Source of the DNA: Burkholderiales bacterium
GTDB taxonomy: Bacteria; Pseudomonadota; Gammaproteobacteria; Burkholderiales; Burkholderiaceae_E
Direction: 5' to 3'
DNA: 64,000 nt
Assembly: GCA_003577305.1 (NCBI GenBank)
Contig: QEVL01000007.1
Span: forward strand, 1 to 64,000
The notes under the pieces were generated by a model that made no database searches, was not told where the DNA came from, and worked only from the letters and a program-made list of their open reading frames with translations. The position numbers were made by a program, and so were the translations under genes. This document shows positions 27,815-39,300 of this stretch, piece after piece (position 1 is the first letter of the stretch; each line of letters opens with the position of its first letter).

Positions 27815-29677
27815 ATGAACCGCTACCCGGCCTGGAAGTACGCGATCATCGCGCTGTCGCTGGTCTTCGGCCTGCTCTACACGCTGCCGAACTTCTTCGG
27901 CGAGGCGCCGGCAGTCCAGGTCTCCAGCGGCAAGGCGACGCTGAAAATCGAAGCGTCGATGCTCGGGCGCGTCGAGTCGGCGCTCGAGGGTGCCGGCATC
28001 GAGAACACCGGCCTGTTCTTCGACGGCAACTCGGTCAAGGTGCGTTTCGGCGACACCGACACGCAGTTGCGCGCGAAAGACGTGCTCGCCAGGGCGCTGA
28101 ACCCCGACCCGGCCGACCCGGGCTGGATCGTCGCGCTGAACCTGCTGTCGAACTCCCCGAACTGGCTCACCAGCCTGCACGCGCTGCCGATGTACCTCGG
28201 GCTCGACCTGCGCGGCGGCGTGCACTTCCTGCTGCAGGTCGACATGAAGCAGGCGCTGTCCAAGCGCATCGACGGCACCGTCGGAGACCTGCGCACGCTG
28301 ATGCGCGACCGCAACCTGCGCCACGCCGGCATCGCGCGCGCCGGCGACGCGATCGAGATCCGCTTCCGCGACGCGGCCACGCTCGAGCGGGCCCGCGCCG
28401 CGATTGCCGACGCGGTGCCCGACCTCGCGGTGGCCGACGCGACCGACGGCACCGAGCCCAGGCTCCTCGCCACTTTCCGCCCGCAGGCCGCGCAGCGCAT
28501 CCAGGAGAACGCGCTGCGCCAGAACATCACCACGCTGAGCAACCGCATCAACGAGCTCGGAGTGGCCGAGCCGGTCATCCAGCAGCAGGGGCTCGACCGC
28601 GTGGTCGTGCAACTGCCCGGCGTGCAGGACACCGCCAAGGCCAAGGACATCCTCGGGCGCACCGCCACGCTCGAGGTGCGAATGGTCTGCGAGTCGCCCG
28701 ACGAGCTCGCCGCGCTGGCTGCCGGCACGGTGCCGTTCGGCTGCGAGCGCTACACCGAGCGCGACGGCCAGCCGATCCTGGTACGCAAGCAGGTCATCCT
28801 CACCGGCGAGAACCTGAACGACGCGCAGGCCGGTTTCGACTCGCAGACGCAGGAACCGGCGGTGCACCTGAACCTCGACGCCAGGGGCGCGCGCATCTTC
28901 CGCGACGTCACCCGCGAGAACGTCGGCAAGCGCATGGCGATCCTGCTGATCGAGCGCGGCAAGGGCGAAGTGGTCACCGCGCCGGTGATCCGCACCGAGA
29001 TCGGCGGCGGGCGGGTGCAGATCTCGGGTCGCATGACCTCGCAGGAGGCCAACGACACCGCGCTGCTGCTGCGCGCCGGCTCGCTCGCTGCGCCGATGGA
29101 GATCGTCGAGGAGCGCACCATCGGCCCGAGCCTGGGCGCGGAGAACATCGCGAAGGGCTTTCACTCCACCTTGTGGGGCTTCCTCACGGTCGTGGCCTTC
29201 ATGAGCCTGTACTACATGCTGTTCGGCGTGATCTCGTCGATCGCGCTGGGCGTGAACCTGCTGCTGCTGATCGCGCTGCTCTCGCTGCTGCAGGCCACGC
29301 TCACGTTGCCCGGCATCGCCGCGATCGCGCTCACGCTCGGCATGGCGATCGACGCCAACGTGCTGATCAACGAGCGCGTGCGCGAAGAGCTGCGCGAAGG
29401 CGCCACGCCGCAGGCGGCGATCGCCGCCGGCTACGATCGCGCCTGGGCCACCATCCTCGACTCGAACGTCACCTCGCTGATCGCCGGCGTGGCGCTGCTG
29501 CTGTTCGGTTCCGGCCCGGTGCGCGGTTTCGCGGTCGTCCACGTACTGGGCCTGCTCACGTCGATGTTCTCGGCGGTGTTCTTCTCGCGCGGACTGGTCA
29601 ATCTCTGGTACGGCCGGCAGCGCAAGCTCACGAAGATCTCGATCGGGCAGATCTGGAAGCCCGACACCGCGGCCTGA
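27815..29677 (+). CDS. secD: Protein translocase subunit SecD
   Basis: A 620-residue RND-type subunit that uses the proton gradient to finish protein export. One N-terminal membrane helix (about 10-28) precedes a large periplasmic P1 domain; LGLDLRGGVHFLLQVD is the conserved D1 motif. Five further helices start near residue 450, with D4 and D5 regions FMSLYYMLFG and LTLGMAIDANVLINERVREEL. Length matches SecD in other proteobacteria. secF follows after 22 nt. Confidence 0.97.
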   Translation: MNRYPAWKYAIIALSLVFGLLYTLPNFFGEAPAVQVSSGKATLKIEASMLGRVESALEGAGIENTGLFFDGNSVKVRFGDTDTQLRAKDVLARALNPDPADPGWIVALNLLSNSPNWLTSLHALPMYLGLDLRGGVHFLLQVDMKQALSKRIDGTVGDLRTLMRDRNLRHAGIARAGDAIEIRFRDAATLERARAAIADAVPDLAVADATDGTEPRLLATFRPQAAQRIQENALRQNITTLSNRINELGVAEPVIQQQGLDRVVVQLPGVQDTAKAKDILGRTATLEVRMVCESPDELAALAAGTVPFGCERYTERDGQPILVRKQVILTGENLNDAQAGFDSQTQEPAVHLNLDARGARIFRDVTRENVGKRMAILLIERGKGEVVTAPVIRTEIGGGRVQISGRMTSQEANDTALLLRAGSLAAPMEIVEERTIGPSLGAENIAKGFHSTLWGFLTVVAFMSLYYMLFGVISSIALGVNLLLLIALLSLLQATLTLPGIAAIALTLGMAIDANVLINERVREELREGATPQAAIAAGYDRAWATILDSNVTSLIAGVALLLFGSGPVRGFAVVHVLGLLTSMFSAVFFSRGLVNLWYGRQRKLTKISIGQIWKPDTAA

Positions 29678-29699
29678 CGGGCGCACGCGGGGCCCGACA

Positions 29700-30644
29700 A
29701 TGGAATTCTTCCGGATCAAGCGCGACATCCCGTTCATGCGCCACGCGCTGGTGCTGAACGCCGTCTCGGTCGTCACCTTCCTGCTGGCGGTCTTCTTCCT
29801 CGCCACCCGCGGGCTGCACCTGTCGATCGAGTTCACCGGCGGCACGGTGATGGAGGTGAGCTACGAGCAAAGCGCCGACCTCGGAAAGGTGCGCACCACC
29901 GTCGAATCGCTCGGCTACCCCGACGCACTGGTGCAGAACTTCGGCACCTCGCACGACGTGATGATCCGGCTGCCGCTGCGCGAGGCGGCCGGCCAGAGCT
30001 CGGCGGCGCAGAGCGAGCACGTGATGCAGGGGCTGAAGGCCGCCGACGCGAGCGCCACGCTCAGGCGGGTGGAGTTCGTCGGCCCGCAGGTGGGCAAGGA
30101 GCTGTTCACCGACGGCGCAATGGCGCTGCTGTTCGTGATCGTCGGCATCATCGTCTACCTGGCGATCCGCTTCGAATGGAAGTTCGCGGTCGCCGCGATC
30201 ATCGCCAACCTGCACGACGTGGTGATCATCCTCGGCTTCTTCGCGGCGTTCCAGTGGGAGTTCTCGCTGTCGGTGCTCGCCGCCGTGCTGGCGGTGCTCG
30301 GCTATTCGGTCAACGAGTCGGTGGTCATCTTCGATCGCATCCGCGAGTACTTCCGCAAGATCCGCAAGGCGAACACGCGTGAGATCATCGACAAGGCGAT
30401 CACCAGCACGATCTCGCGCACGATCATCACCCACGGCTCCACCCAGGTGATGGTGCTGTCGATGCTGCTCTTCGGCGGCCCGACGCTGCATTACTTCGCG
30501 GTCGCGCTCACGATCGGCATCCTGTTCGGCATCTATTCGTCGGTGTTCGTCGCCGCGGCGGTCGCCATGTGGCTCGGCGTCAAGCGCGAAGACCTGGTCA
30601 AGCCGGTGAAGAAGAAAGACGACGGGCAGCCCGAGCTGCCCTGA
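29700..30644 (+). CDS. secF: Protein translocase subunit SecF
   Basis: A 314-residue partner of SecD with six membrane segments. The first periplasmic motif IEFTGGTVMEV, the VGPQVGKEL motif before helix 2, and VLGYSVNESVVIFDRIRE (helix 4/5 region) are standard. The C-terminal tail is charged (KKKDDGQPELP). It ends the operon and converges on the cytochrome c' gene with 13 nt between stops. Confidence 0.97.
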   Translation: MEFFRIKRDIPFMRHALVLNAVSVVTFLLAVFFLATRGLHLSIEFTGGTVMEVSYEQSADLGKVRTTVESLGYPDALVQNFGTSHDVMIRLPLREAAGQSSAAQSEHVMQGLKAADASATLRRVEFVGPQVGKELFTDGAMALLFVIVGIIVYLAIRFEWKFAVAAIIANLHDVVIILGFFAAFQWEFSLSVLAAVLAVLGYSVNESVVIFDRIREYFRKIRKANTREIIDKAITSTISRTIITHGSTQVMVLSMLLFGGPTLHYFAVALTIGILFGIYSSVFVAAAVAMWLGVKREDLVKPVKKKDDGQPELP

Positions 30645-30657
30645 CCCGGCCCCGCCA

Positions 30658-31116
30658 TTACATCTTGCGATACTTCTGGTGACAGGACTTGCAGACCGCT
30701 CCGGTTGCGTCGACCTGATTGCGCAGCGTGTCGAGGTTTCCTGAAGCAGACACCAGCTTCGTGGTCTCTGCGTTCAGCCGGTCGGCGAGCCTGCGCACGT
30801 CGGCCAGGTTGTCGAACAGCTCCGGCTCTGCGTCGGTCTTGCCCTGGTCGGAACCGGGCACGAACGCCTCCCAGGGCAGCCTGGCCATCGTGTCGATGAT
30901 GCGCGCCGAGTTCTGCGCCGCCGCCGCGTCGAACGGCCGATCGCCCCTGGCCATCGCCGCGAGCCGCCCCATGTGGTTGCCCATCACGGTGAATGCCGAC
31001 TGGCGATACTTGATTGCGGCCTCGGGCTTGGCGAACTGCGCCGTCGCCGGCGCGGCGAGCAGCATGCCCGTGACGAGCGCCGCGGCGCCCAGGCGGATTC
31101 CGGTTCTTGCGATCAT
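30658..31116 (-). CDS. Cytochrome c' (class II c-type cytochrome)
   Basis: A 152-residue periplasmic protein with a Sec signal peptide (about residues 1-26, ending PATAQ), a four-helix-bundle pattern and the haem motif CKSCH near the C-terminus, as in cytochromes c'. Conserved features include KYRQSAFTVMGNHMGRLAAM (distal helix) and FDAAAAQNSARIIDTMARLPWEAF. These proteins bind NO and other small gases. GAGGG lies 10 nt before the ATG. It lies 67 nt downstream of purB on the same strand and may have its own promoter there. Confidence 0.93.
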   Translation of the reverse strand: MIARTGIRLGAAALVTGMLLAAPATAQFAKPEAAIKYRQSAFTVMGNHMGRLAAMARGDRPFDAAAAQNSARIIDTMARLPWEAFVPGSDQGKTDAEPELFDNLADVRRLADRLNAETTKLVSASGNLDTLRNQVDATGAVCKSCHQKYRKM

Positions 31117-31183
31117 CGGCAGGTTCCCTCTTGCGTGAATGGCCGACGCCCGATGCGCCCGGCCCGAAATGCTGGCGCTCCGC

Positions 31184-33255
<2,072 letters not shown>

Positions 33256-33311
33256 GAACGTGTGAAGCAGTCATTCGCTGCCCGCTTGCGCCGTCTCCCT
33301 TCCTTTTCCCC

Positions 33312-34340
33312 TCAGGGCGCGCGCAGCGCGCTCCACGACGTGGACAGCGTCGCATCGATCAGGCCGTCGAGATAGCGGTCGAGCTCCAGCCTGATCCGCG
33401 TCGCGTCGAGCGCATTCGCGTACACCGCCGAATTGTCGGGCGCGCTCACCAGCAGGGTCCCGAGCGGACTCGCGGGCGCCGGTCCGGGCAGCGCGAGCAG
33501 GCCGTGGCTGCGCACCCGGATGCGCGCCAGGTCGCCGCCGGCGAAACGCGTGTCGGCCAGGTCGAAATCGGTCTCGACCGTGTCGTCGCCGGCCCCGTCG
33601 ACCAGGCGCAGCCAGAGCGTGTCGATCGACTGGCGCGGCCGCGTCGCGCCCAGGACCACCGGGTCGATCGCCAGTGACGGACTGTCGAACCTGACGCCGG
33701 CGTTCAGCCCATCGAACCGCTCGCCGTCGAGCACCGCCCGCCCCGAGACCGTGCGTGCCTGCACCGGCAGCGCGACCGTCTCCGTGCGCCAGCCCGAATA
33801 GTCGATCGACACGCGCGCGCTCCAGGCCGCGCTGGTGCCCGGAAAGCCGCTGGCCGCGATCACCGTGATCGCCAGCGCGCCATCGAAGCGCACGCCGCCG
33901 AAGCGGCAGGCGGCAGCGTCGAGCGCGATCGTGTCGCCGGCCGAGAACAGCACGCTGTTCGTAAACATTGCGCGCACCTGCGCCGATCCGGACTCGCAGC
34001 CGAGCGTCTGCTGCGACGAGAAGCGCCCGCCCGAGACCGGCTGCGCGCCGGCCCTGAGAGGCGCCGTTTTCTCGATCCAGTCGAAGCTGCCGGGTGCCAG
34101 CCCCCGGCGCGGCCGCTCGCCCGGCGCGATGCGCAACGGATCGTCGGCAATGCCGATTCCCGGCCCGGCCAGCGCGAGCACCGTGTCGAAGCCGGCCGCC
34201 GCCGCGACGGCCGCGTTGCCGGTGTCGATCATTGCGTCGTCGCCCACGCCGATGCCGATACCGACCGACACGCTGCAAGCTGCCAGCGACAGCGCCAGCG
34301 CACCCGCCACCGCGCGGCGCGGGACTCGACGGGCCAGCAT
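33312..34340 (-). CDS. Predicted lipoprotein of unknown function
   Basis: A 342-residue protein with a lipoprotein signal peptide: Arg-rich start, hydrophobic stretch AVAGALALSLAAC with the lipobox Cys at residue 22. A Gly/Val-rich linker (SVSVGIGIGVG) follows. The rest alternates beta-like segments with Asp/Gly turns and four Cys in all; no known domain is recognised. An upstream GTG at 34361 overlaps the mnmA stop (GTGA) and would add 7 residues, so translational coupling to mnmA is likely whichever start is used. It is the last gene of the Nudix-mnmA unit. Two Cys (GCESG and AACRFGG) could form a disulphide outside the cytoplasm. Confidence 0.75.
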   Translation of the reverse strand: MLARRVPRRAVAGALALSLAACSVSVGIGIGVGDDAMIDTGNAAVAAAAGFDTVLALAGPGIGIADDPLRIAPGERPRRGLAPGSFDWIEKTAPLRAGAQPVSGGRFSSQQTLGCESGSAQVRAMFTNSVLFSAGDTIALDAAACRFGGVRFDGALAITVIAASGFPGTSAAWSARVSIDYSGWRTETVALPVQARTVSGRAVLDGERFDGLNAGVRFDSPSLAIDPVVLGATRPRQSIDTLWLRLVDGAGDDTVETDFDLADTRFAGGDLARIRVRSHGLLALPGPAPASPLGTLLVSAPDNSAVYANALDATRIRLELDRYLDGLIDATLSTSWSALRAP

Positions 34341-34357
34341 GTCCTTGCCGACGGTGT

Positions 34358-35524
34358 TCACAGCGCGCCCTCGATGATGCCGCCGCCCAGGCAGACCTCG
34401 CCGCGGTAGAGCACCGCGCTCTGGCCAGGCGTCACCGCCCACTGCGGCTCGTCGAAATCGAGCCGGAAGCCCGATTCGCCGTCGGGATGCAGCGCGCAAC
34501 GCGCGTCGCGCTGCCGATAGCGCGTCTTCGCGCCCAGATGTGCGTCGTCGCGCGGCGCGGCGCCGTCGATCCAGTGCGCCTGCCCGGCGACGAGGCCGCG
34601 CGACAGCAGCAACGGGTGGTCGTGGCCCTGCACCACCACGAGCGCATTGCGCGCGAGATCCTTGCGCGCGACGAACCACGGCTCCCCGCTGCCGCCGCGC
34701 GTGCCGCCGATGCCCAGGCCCTTGCGCTGGCCGATCGTGTAGAACGCGAGCCCGACGTGCTCGCCGATCACCGCGCCGGCGTCGGTCTCGATCGGCCCGG
34801 GGCGCATCGGCAGGTAACGGTTCAGGAATTCGCGGAACGGCCGCTCGCCGATGAAGCAGATGCCGGTGGAGTCTTTCTTCGCCGCGTTCGGCAGGCCGAT
34901 GCGACGCGCAGTCTCGCGCACCTCGCGCTTGTGCAGGTGCCCGACCGGAAAGATCGTGCGCGCCAGCTGCGCCTGGTTCAGCCGGTGCAGGAAATAGGTC
35001 TGGTCCTTGTCGGGATCGACGCCGCGCAACAGCTCGAAGCGCCCATCCGCGTCGTCGGCGGCGCGACGCAGCCGCGCATAGTGCCCGGTGGCGATGCGCG
35101 TCGCGCCGAGGGTCATCGCGTGATCGAGGAAGGCCTTGAACTTGATCTCGGCGTTGCAGAGCACGTCCGGGTTCGGCGTGCGTCCGGCCGAGTATTCGCG
35201 CAGGAACTCGGCGAACACACGGTCGCGGTACTCGGCCGAGAAGTTCACCGCTTCGAAGTCGACGCCGATCACCTCTGCGGCGCTGGCGGCATCGATCAGG
35301 TCCTGGCGCGACGAGCAGTACTCGCCGTCGTCGTCGTCCTCCCAGTTCTTCATGAACAGGCCCACGACCTCGAAGCCGCGCTGCCTGAGCAGCCAGGCGG
35401 CCACCGACGAGTCGACCCCGCCCGACATGCCGATCACGACGCGTTCGCCAGCGCCGTCGCCGCCGGCTGCCACGGCGGCCGGATCCGCGGACGGGGCAGC
35501 GGGTGCTGCGGCGGCTTCAGGCAT
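34358..35524 (-). CDS. mnmA: tRNA-specific 2-thiouridylase
   Basis: A 388-residue enzyme that thiolates U34 of Lys, Glu and Gln tRNAs. The PP-loop [16 protein letters not shown] is near residue 30. The first catalytic Cys is in [12 protein letters not shown], the second in [12 protein letters not shown], and the C-terminal barrel ends [12 protein letters not shown]. An Ala/Pro-rich 25-residue leader precedes the PP-loop. It overlaps the upstream Nudix gene by 8 nt and the downstream lipoprotein GTG by 4 nt, so the three genes form one unit. Confidence 0.96.
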   Translation of the reverse strand: MPEAAAAPAAPSADPAAVAAGGDGAGERVVIGMSGGVDSSVAAWLLRQRGFEVVGLFMKNWEDDDDGEYCSSRQDLIDAASAAEVIGVDFEAVNFSAEYRDRVFAEFLREYSAGRTPNPDVLCNAEIKFKAFLDHAMTLGATRIATGHYARLRRAADDADGRFELLRGVDPDKDQTYFLHRLNQAQLARTIFPVGHLHKREVRETARRIGLPNAAKKDSTGICFIGERPFREFLNRYLPMRPGPIETDAGAVIGEHVGLAFYTIGQRKGLGIGGTRGGSGEPWFVARKDLARNALVVVQGHDHPLLLSRGLVAGQAHWIDGAAPRDDAHLGAKTRYRQRDARCALHPDGESGFRLDFDEPQWAVTPGQSAVLYRGEVCLGGGIIEGAL

Positions 35525-35999
35525 TCGGATCCAGGCAGCTCGGGTGGGTGTGGATCAGGTCGAGCGCGAAGCGCTTGCCGGCCAGGTAGTCGTCGATCGT
35601 CTGCATGACCAGCGGGCTGCGGTGGGCGTTGCGGCGGGCGCGCACCTCGGCCGCGTCGAGCCAGAGCGAGCGCACGATGCCGTGGTCGAGCACCCGCCCG
35701 GCCTGCTGCGACAAGGCCCGGCAGGCGAAGGCGAAGCGCAGGTAGGTCACGTCGGCGCCGCTGCCCTGGTGTCGGGAGCGCGCCATGTAGATGCCGACGC
35801 CCGACAGCGGCTCGACCTCCCAGGCGGTCTCCTCGAGCGCCTCGCGCACGACCGCCTGCAACAGCGACTCACCGCAGTCGAGATGACCGGCCGGCTGGTT
35901 GATGCGCAGCCCGTCGCGCGTGAGCTCCTCGACCATCAGGAAACGGCCGTCACGCTCGACGACCGCAGCGACGGTGGTGTTCGGCTTCCAGGGGTTCAT
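35517..35999 (-). CDS. Nudix hydrolase
   Basis: A 160-residue Nudix protein. The complete Nudix box [20 protein letters not shown] fits Gx5Ex7REUxEE. N-terminal [25 protein letters not shown] and the strand [10 protein letters not shown] resemble the NudJ (YmfB) group, which hydrolyses nucleoside tri/diphosphates and the thiamine precursor HMP-PP. It is directly upstream of mnmA, an arrangement also seen in gammaproteobacteria. It is divergent from pntAA over 113 nt. Confidence 0.92.
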   Translation of the reverse strand: MNPWKPNTTVAAVVERDGRFLMVEELTRDGLRINQPAGHLDCGESLLQAVVREALEETAWEVEPLSGVGIYMARSRHQGSGADVTYLRFAFACRALSQQAGRVLDHGIVRSLWLDAAEVRARRNAHRSPLVMQTIDDYLAGKRFALDLIHTHPSCLDPNA

Positions 36000-36068
36000 C
36001 GACCGGCGGGCATGCTCGAGGCTTCCCCGATGATAGCCCGCTCGCTGCCGCGCGGCCCCTGCTGTCGG

Positions 36069-36074
36069 TACAAT
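36069..36074 (+). promoter_or_regulatory. Predicted -10 for the pnt operon
   Basis: TACAAT, 39 nt before the pntAA ATG, in a GC-rich gap divergent from the Nudix gene. The -35 region is poor. Confidence 0.45.
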
Positions 36075-36112
36075 CGCGCGTTCGTGACCCCATCCGATAC
36101 GAGGACAGGCGA

Positions 36113-37228
36113 ATGCGCATCGGCGTTCCTGCGGAGACCCGTCCGGGCGAGACCCGGGTCGCCGCGACGGCGGAAACCGTCAAGAAGCTGGCGGCTGCCG
36201 GCCACCAGGTCGTCGTCCAGGCGGGCGCCGGACTGGCCGCCAGCCAGACCGACGACGCCTACACGGCAGCCGGCGCGTCGATCGGCACTGCCGCCGATGC
36301 CCTGGGTGCCGACATGGTGCTCAAGGTGCGCGCCCCGTCGCCCGACGAACTCGGCTCGATGCGCCGCGGCGCCGCGCTGGTGGGAATGCTCGACCCGTTC
36401 GACCGCGAGGGCCTGCAGCGCCTCACCGACGCCGGCCTGACCGCGTTCGCGCTCGAGGCGGCGCCGCGCACCACCCGCGCGCAGAGCATGGACGTGCTCT
36501 CGTCGCAGGCCAACATCGCCGGCTACAAGGCGGTGATGATGGCGGCCAACGCCTACCAGCGCTTCTTCCCGATGCTGATGACCGCGGCCGGCACGGTCAA
36601 GGCGGCGCGCGTCGTCATCCTCGGCGCGGGCGTTGCCGGCCTGCAGGCAATCGCCACCGCCAAGCGGCTCGGCGCGGTGATCGAGGCCTCCGACGTGCGC
36701 CCGGCGGTGAAAGAGCAGATCGAGTCGCTCGGCGCGAAGTTCATCGACGTGCCGTTCGAGACCGACGAGGAGCGCGAGATCGCGCAGGGCGTGGGCGGCT
36801 ATGCGCGGCCGATGCCCGAGAGCTGGATGAGGCGACAGGCGCTGGCGGTCGCCGAGCGCATCCGCCAGGCCGACGTGGTGATCACCACTGCGCTGATCCC
36901 GGGCCGGCGCGCGCCGGTGCTGGTCACCGAGGAGATGGTGAAATCGATGAAGCCGGGCTCGGTGATCGTCGACCTCGCGGTCGAGCAGGGCGGCAACTGC
37001 CCGCTCTCGGAGGCCGGCAGGACGGTGGTCAAGCACGGCGTCACGCTGGTCGGCGAGGCCAACCTGCCGGCGAAAGTGGCCGCCGACGCATCGGCGCTCT
37101 ATGCGCGCAACGTGCTCGACTTCCTCAAGCTGGTCGTCGACAAGGACGGCGCGCTCACGATCGACCCCGAAGACGACATCGTCAAGGCCTGCCTGATGTG
37201 TCGCGACGGCCAGTTGCTGCGCGCCTGA
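36113..37228 (+). CDS. pntAA: NAD(P) transhydrogenase subunit alpha, part 1 (NAD-binding domain I)
   Basis: A 371-residue soluble domain I of proton-translocating transhydrogenase, which transfers hydride from NADH to NADP+ in domain III. It begins MRIGVPAETRPGETRVAAT. The Rossmann motif is LGAGVAGLQAIATAKRLGA with the acidic SDVRPAVKEQIESLGAKF, and QDVR-loop-like and VIVDLAVEQGGNCPL segments follow. The alpha subunit is split into two polypeptides, as in Rhodospirillum. The SD region GAGGACAGG precedes the ATG. Confidence 0.95.
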   Translation: MRIGVPAETRPGETRVAATAETVKKLAAAGHQVVVQAGAGLAASQTDDAYTAAGASIGTAADALGADMVLKVRAPSPDELGSMRRGAALVGMLDPFDREGLQRLTDAGLTAFALEAAPRTTRAQSMDVLSSQANIAGYKAVMMAANAYQRFFPMLMTAAGTVKAARVVILGAGVAGLQAIATAKRLGAVIEASDVRPAVKEQIESLGAKFIDVPFETDEEREIAQGVGGYARPMPESWMRRQALAVAERIRQADVVITTALIPGRRAPVLVTEEMVKSMKPGSVIVDLAVEQGGNCPLSEAGRTVVKHGVTLVGEANLPAKVAADASALYARNVLDFLKLVVDKDGALTIDPEDDIVKACLMCRDGQLLRA

Positions 37229-37298
37229 GCGCGACGCACGGTCCATCCATTCATCCACATCGAATCCCAGCGGGCGAGCCCGGCGCCGGAGCAGCGAC

Positions 37299-37616
37299 AT
37301 GGAAGCGATCTCACCGACCATCATCAACCTGATCATCTTCGTGCTGGCCATCTACGTCGGCTACCACGTGGTCTGGAACGTCACCCCGGCGCTGCACACG
37401 CCGCTGATGGCGGTCACCAACGCGATCTCGGCGATCGTGATCGTCGGCGCGATGCTCGCCGCGGCGCTCACCGAGACCCCGCTCGGCAAGTTCATGGGCG
37501 TGGCCGCAGTCGCGCTCGCAGCGGTCAACGTGTTCGGCGGCTTCCTGGTCACGCGCCGCATGCTCGAGATGTTCAGGAAGAAGGAGCCGAAGGCGAAGGC
37601 GGAGGCCCGATCGTGA
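37299..37616 (+). CDS. pntAB: NAD(P) transhydrogenase subunit alpha, part 2 (membrane domain)
   Basis: A 105-residue protein with three membrane helices (about 8-27, 35-55, 60-82) corresponding to the first part of transhydrogenase domain II. LIIFVLAIYVGYHVVWNVTP and the motif TPLMAVTNAISAIVIVGAM are typical. The charged tail KKEPKAKAEARS ends in the GTGA overlap with the next small gene. The 70-nt gap from pntAA shows only an SD. Confidence 0.95.
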   Translation: MEAISPTIINLIIFVLAIYVGYHVVWNVTPALHTPLMAVTNAISAIVIVGAMLAAALTETPLGKFMGVAAVALAAVNVFGGFLVTRRMLEMFRKKEPKAKAEARS

Positions 37617-37864
37617 GCCGCAACGGCTTCGTCTTCCTGCTGCTGCTGACGGTCGCCGCGATCGGCATCGGTGCGGCACTCGCCGAGCGCTACGCCGAGC
37701 CGGGCCTCGGCCGCACGCTGGTGGTCGCGATCTTCGCCGCGCTGGTGATGTTCCCGGCGGCGAGATTCGCCGAGCGCCGCGGCTGGATAAGGGGTGAACT
37801 CGATTTTTCGAAGCTGGGCAGCCGTCGCGGCGGCGCCACGGAAGAGCGCGGAGACGCCAAATGA
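37613..37864 (+). CDS. Small membrane protein of unknown function inside the pnt operon
   Basis: An 83-residue protein with two predicted membrane helices (about 5-24 and 33-50) and a polar C-terminal tail (SKLGSRRGGATEERGDAK). The GTG start overlaps the pntAB stop (GTGA), and its stop overlaps the pntB ATG (ATGA), so it is translationally locked between the two membrane subunits. Known pnt operons have pntAB followed directly by pntB. It could be an accessory or assembly factor; it does not resemble domain II itself. I do not recognise the family. Confidence 0.75.
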   Translation: MSRNGFVFLLLLTVAAIGIGAALAERYAEPGLGRTLVVAIFAALVMFPAARFAERRGWIRGELDFSKLGSRRGGATEERGDAK

Positions 37865-39297
37865 GCCTGAGCCTGAATGTCGTCGTCCTGCTGTACCTGG
37901 TCGCGTCGGTCTTCTTCATCCAGGCGCTCAAGGGCCTGTCGCATCCGACCACCTCGCGGATCGGCAACACCTTCGGCATGGTCGGCATGGCGATCGCGGT
38001 CGTCACCACGATCGCGCTGATCCTGAAGCTCACCGGCGGCGAGGGCGCGCTCGGGCTCGGCTGGGTCGCGCTGGGCGTGGTGGTGGGCGGCACCGCCGGC
38101 GCGATCATGGCGAAGCGGGTCGAGATGACCAAGATGCCCGAACTGGTCGCGTTCATGCACTCGATGATCGGCCTGGCGGCGGTGTTCATCGCGATCGCGG
38201 CGGTGGCCGAGCCGTGGGCGTTCAACATCGTCGAGCACGGCCAGCCGATACCGCTGGGCAACCGGCTCGAACTGTTCATCGGCACCTTCGTCGGCGCGAT
38301 CACTTTCTCGGGCTCGGTGATCGCGTTCGGCAAGCTGTCGGGCAAGTACAAGTTCAGGCTGTTCCAGGGCGCCCCGGTGGTCTTCCCCGGCCAGCACCTG
38401 CTGAACCTGGTGCTCGCGCTCGCGATGCTCGGCTTCGGCCTGTGGTTCTTCTTCACCCAGCATTGGACGCCGTTCTGGATCATGACGATCCTCGCATTCG
38501 TGCTCGGCGTGCTGATCATCATCCCGATCGGCGGCGCCGACATGCCGGTGGTGGTGTCGATGCTGAACAGCTACTCGGGCTGGGCGGCCGCCGGCATCGG
38601 TTTCTCGCTGAACAACAGCATGCTGATCATCGCCGGCTCGCTGGTCGGTTCGTCGGGCGCGATCCTCTCGTACATCATGTGCAAGGCGATGAACCGCTCG
38701 TTCTTCAACGTGATCCTCGGCGGCTTCGGCGGCGAGACCGCCGCCGCAGCCGCCGGCGGCGCGAAGGAGCAGCGGCCGGTGAAGTCCGGATCGCCCGACG
38801 ACGCGGCGTTCCTGCTCACCAACGCCGACAGCGTGATCATCGTTCCCGGCTACGGCCTGGCGGTGGCACGCGCACAGCACCCGCTGAAGGAGCTCGCCGA
38901 CAAGCTGATCGAGCGCGGCGTGAGCGTCAAATACGCGATCCACCCGGTGGCCGGTCGCATGCCGGGCCACATGAACGTGCTGCTCGCCGAAGCCGAGGTG
39001 CCCTACGACCAGGTCTACGAGATGGAGGACATCAACTCCGAGTTCGGCGACACCGACGTGGTGCTGGTGCTGGGCGCCAACGACGTGGTCAACCCGGCTG
39101 CGAAAGACCCGAAGTCGCCGATCGCCGGCATGCCGATCCTCGAGGCGTACAAGGCGCGCCAGGTCATCGTGAACAAGCGCTCGATGGCCTCGGGCTACGC
39201 GGGGCTCGACAACGAACTGTTCTACATGGACCGGACCATGATGGTGTTCGGCGACGCGAAGAAAGTCGTCGAGGACATGGTGAAGGCGGTCGAGTGA
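37861..39297 (+). CDS. pntB: NAD(P) transhydrogenase subunit beta
   Basis: A 478-residue subunit with about nine membrane helices (domain II) in the first 270 residues and the NADP(H)-binding domain III at the C-terminus. Proton-channel motifs such as FMHSMIGLAAVFIA and GADMPVVVSMLNSYSGWAAA are present. Domain III shows VIIVPGYGLAVARAQH, FAIHPVAGRMPGHMNVLLAE in the form KYAIHPVAGRMPGHMN, and DVVLVLGANDVVNPAA. The start overlaps the preceding stop as ATGA. The marC-like gene follows after 3 nt. Confidence 0.97.
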   Translation: MSLSLNVVVLLYLVASVFFIQALKGLSHPTTSRIGNTFGMVGMAIAVVTTIALILKLTGGEGALGLGWVALGVVVGGTAGAIMAKRVEMTKMPELVAFMHSMIGLAAVFIAIAAVAEPWAFNIVEHGQPIPLGNRLELFIGTFVGAITFSGSVIAFGKLSGKYKFRLFQGAPVVFPGQHLLNLVLALAMLGFGLWFFFTQHWTPFWIMTILAFVLGVLIIIPIGGADMPVVVSMLNSYSGWAAAGIGFSLNNSMLIIAGSLVGSSGAILSYIMCKAMNRSFFNVILGGFGGETAAAAAGGAKEQRPVKSGSPDDAAFLLTNADSVIIVPGYGLAVARAQHPLKELADKLIERGVSVKYAIHPVAGRMPGHMNVLLAEAEVPYDQVYEMEDINSEFGDTDVVLVLGANDVVNPAAKDPKSPIAGMPILEAYKARQVIVNKRSMASGYAGLDNELFYMDRTMMVFGDAKKVVEDMVKAVE

Positions 39298-39300
39298 ACG

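Noticed and set aside
33256..33311. Terminator between the GST and lipoprotein genes (convergent gap)
   Set aside because: Only a 4-bp GCAG/CTGC stem and a pyrimidine-rich stretch; nothing convincing.
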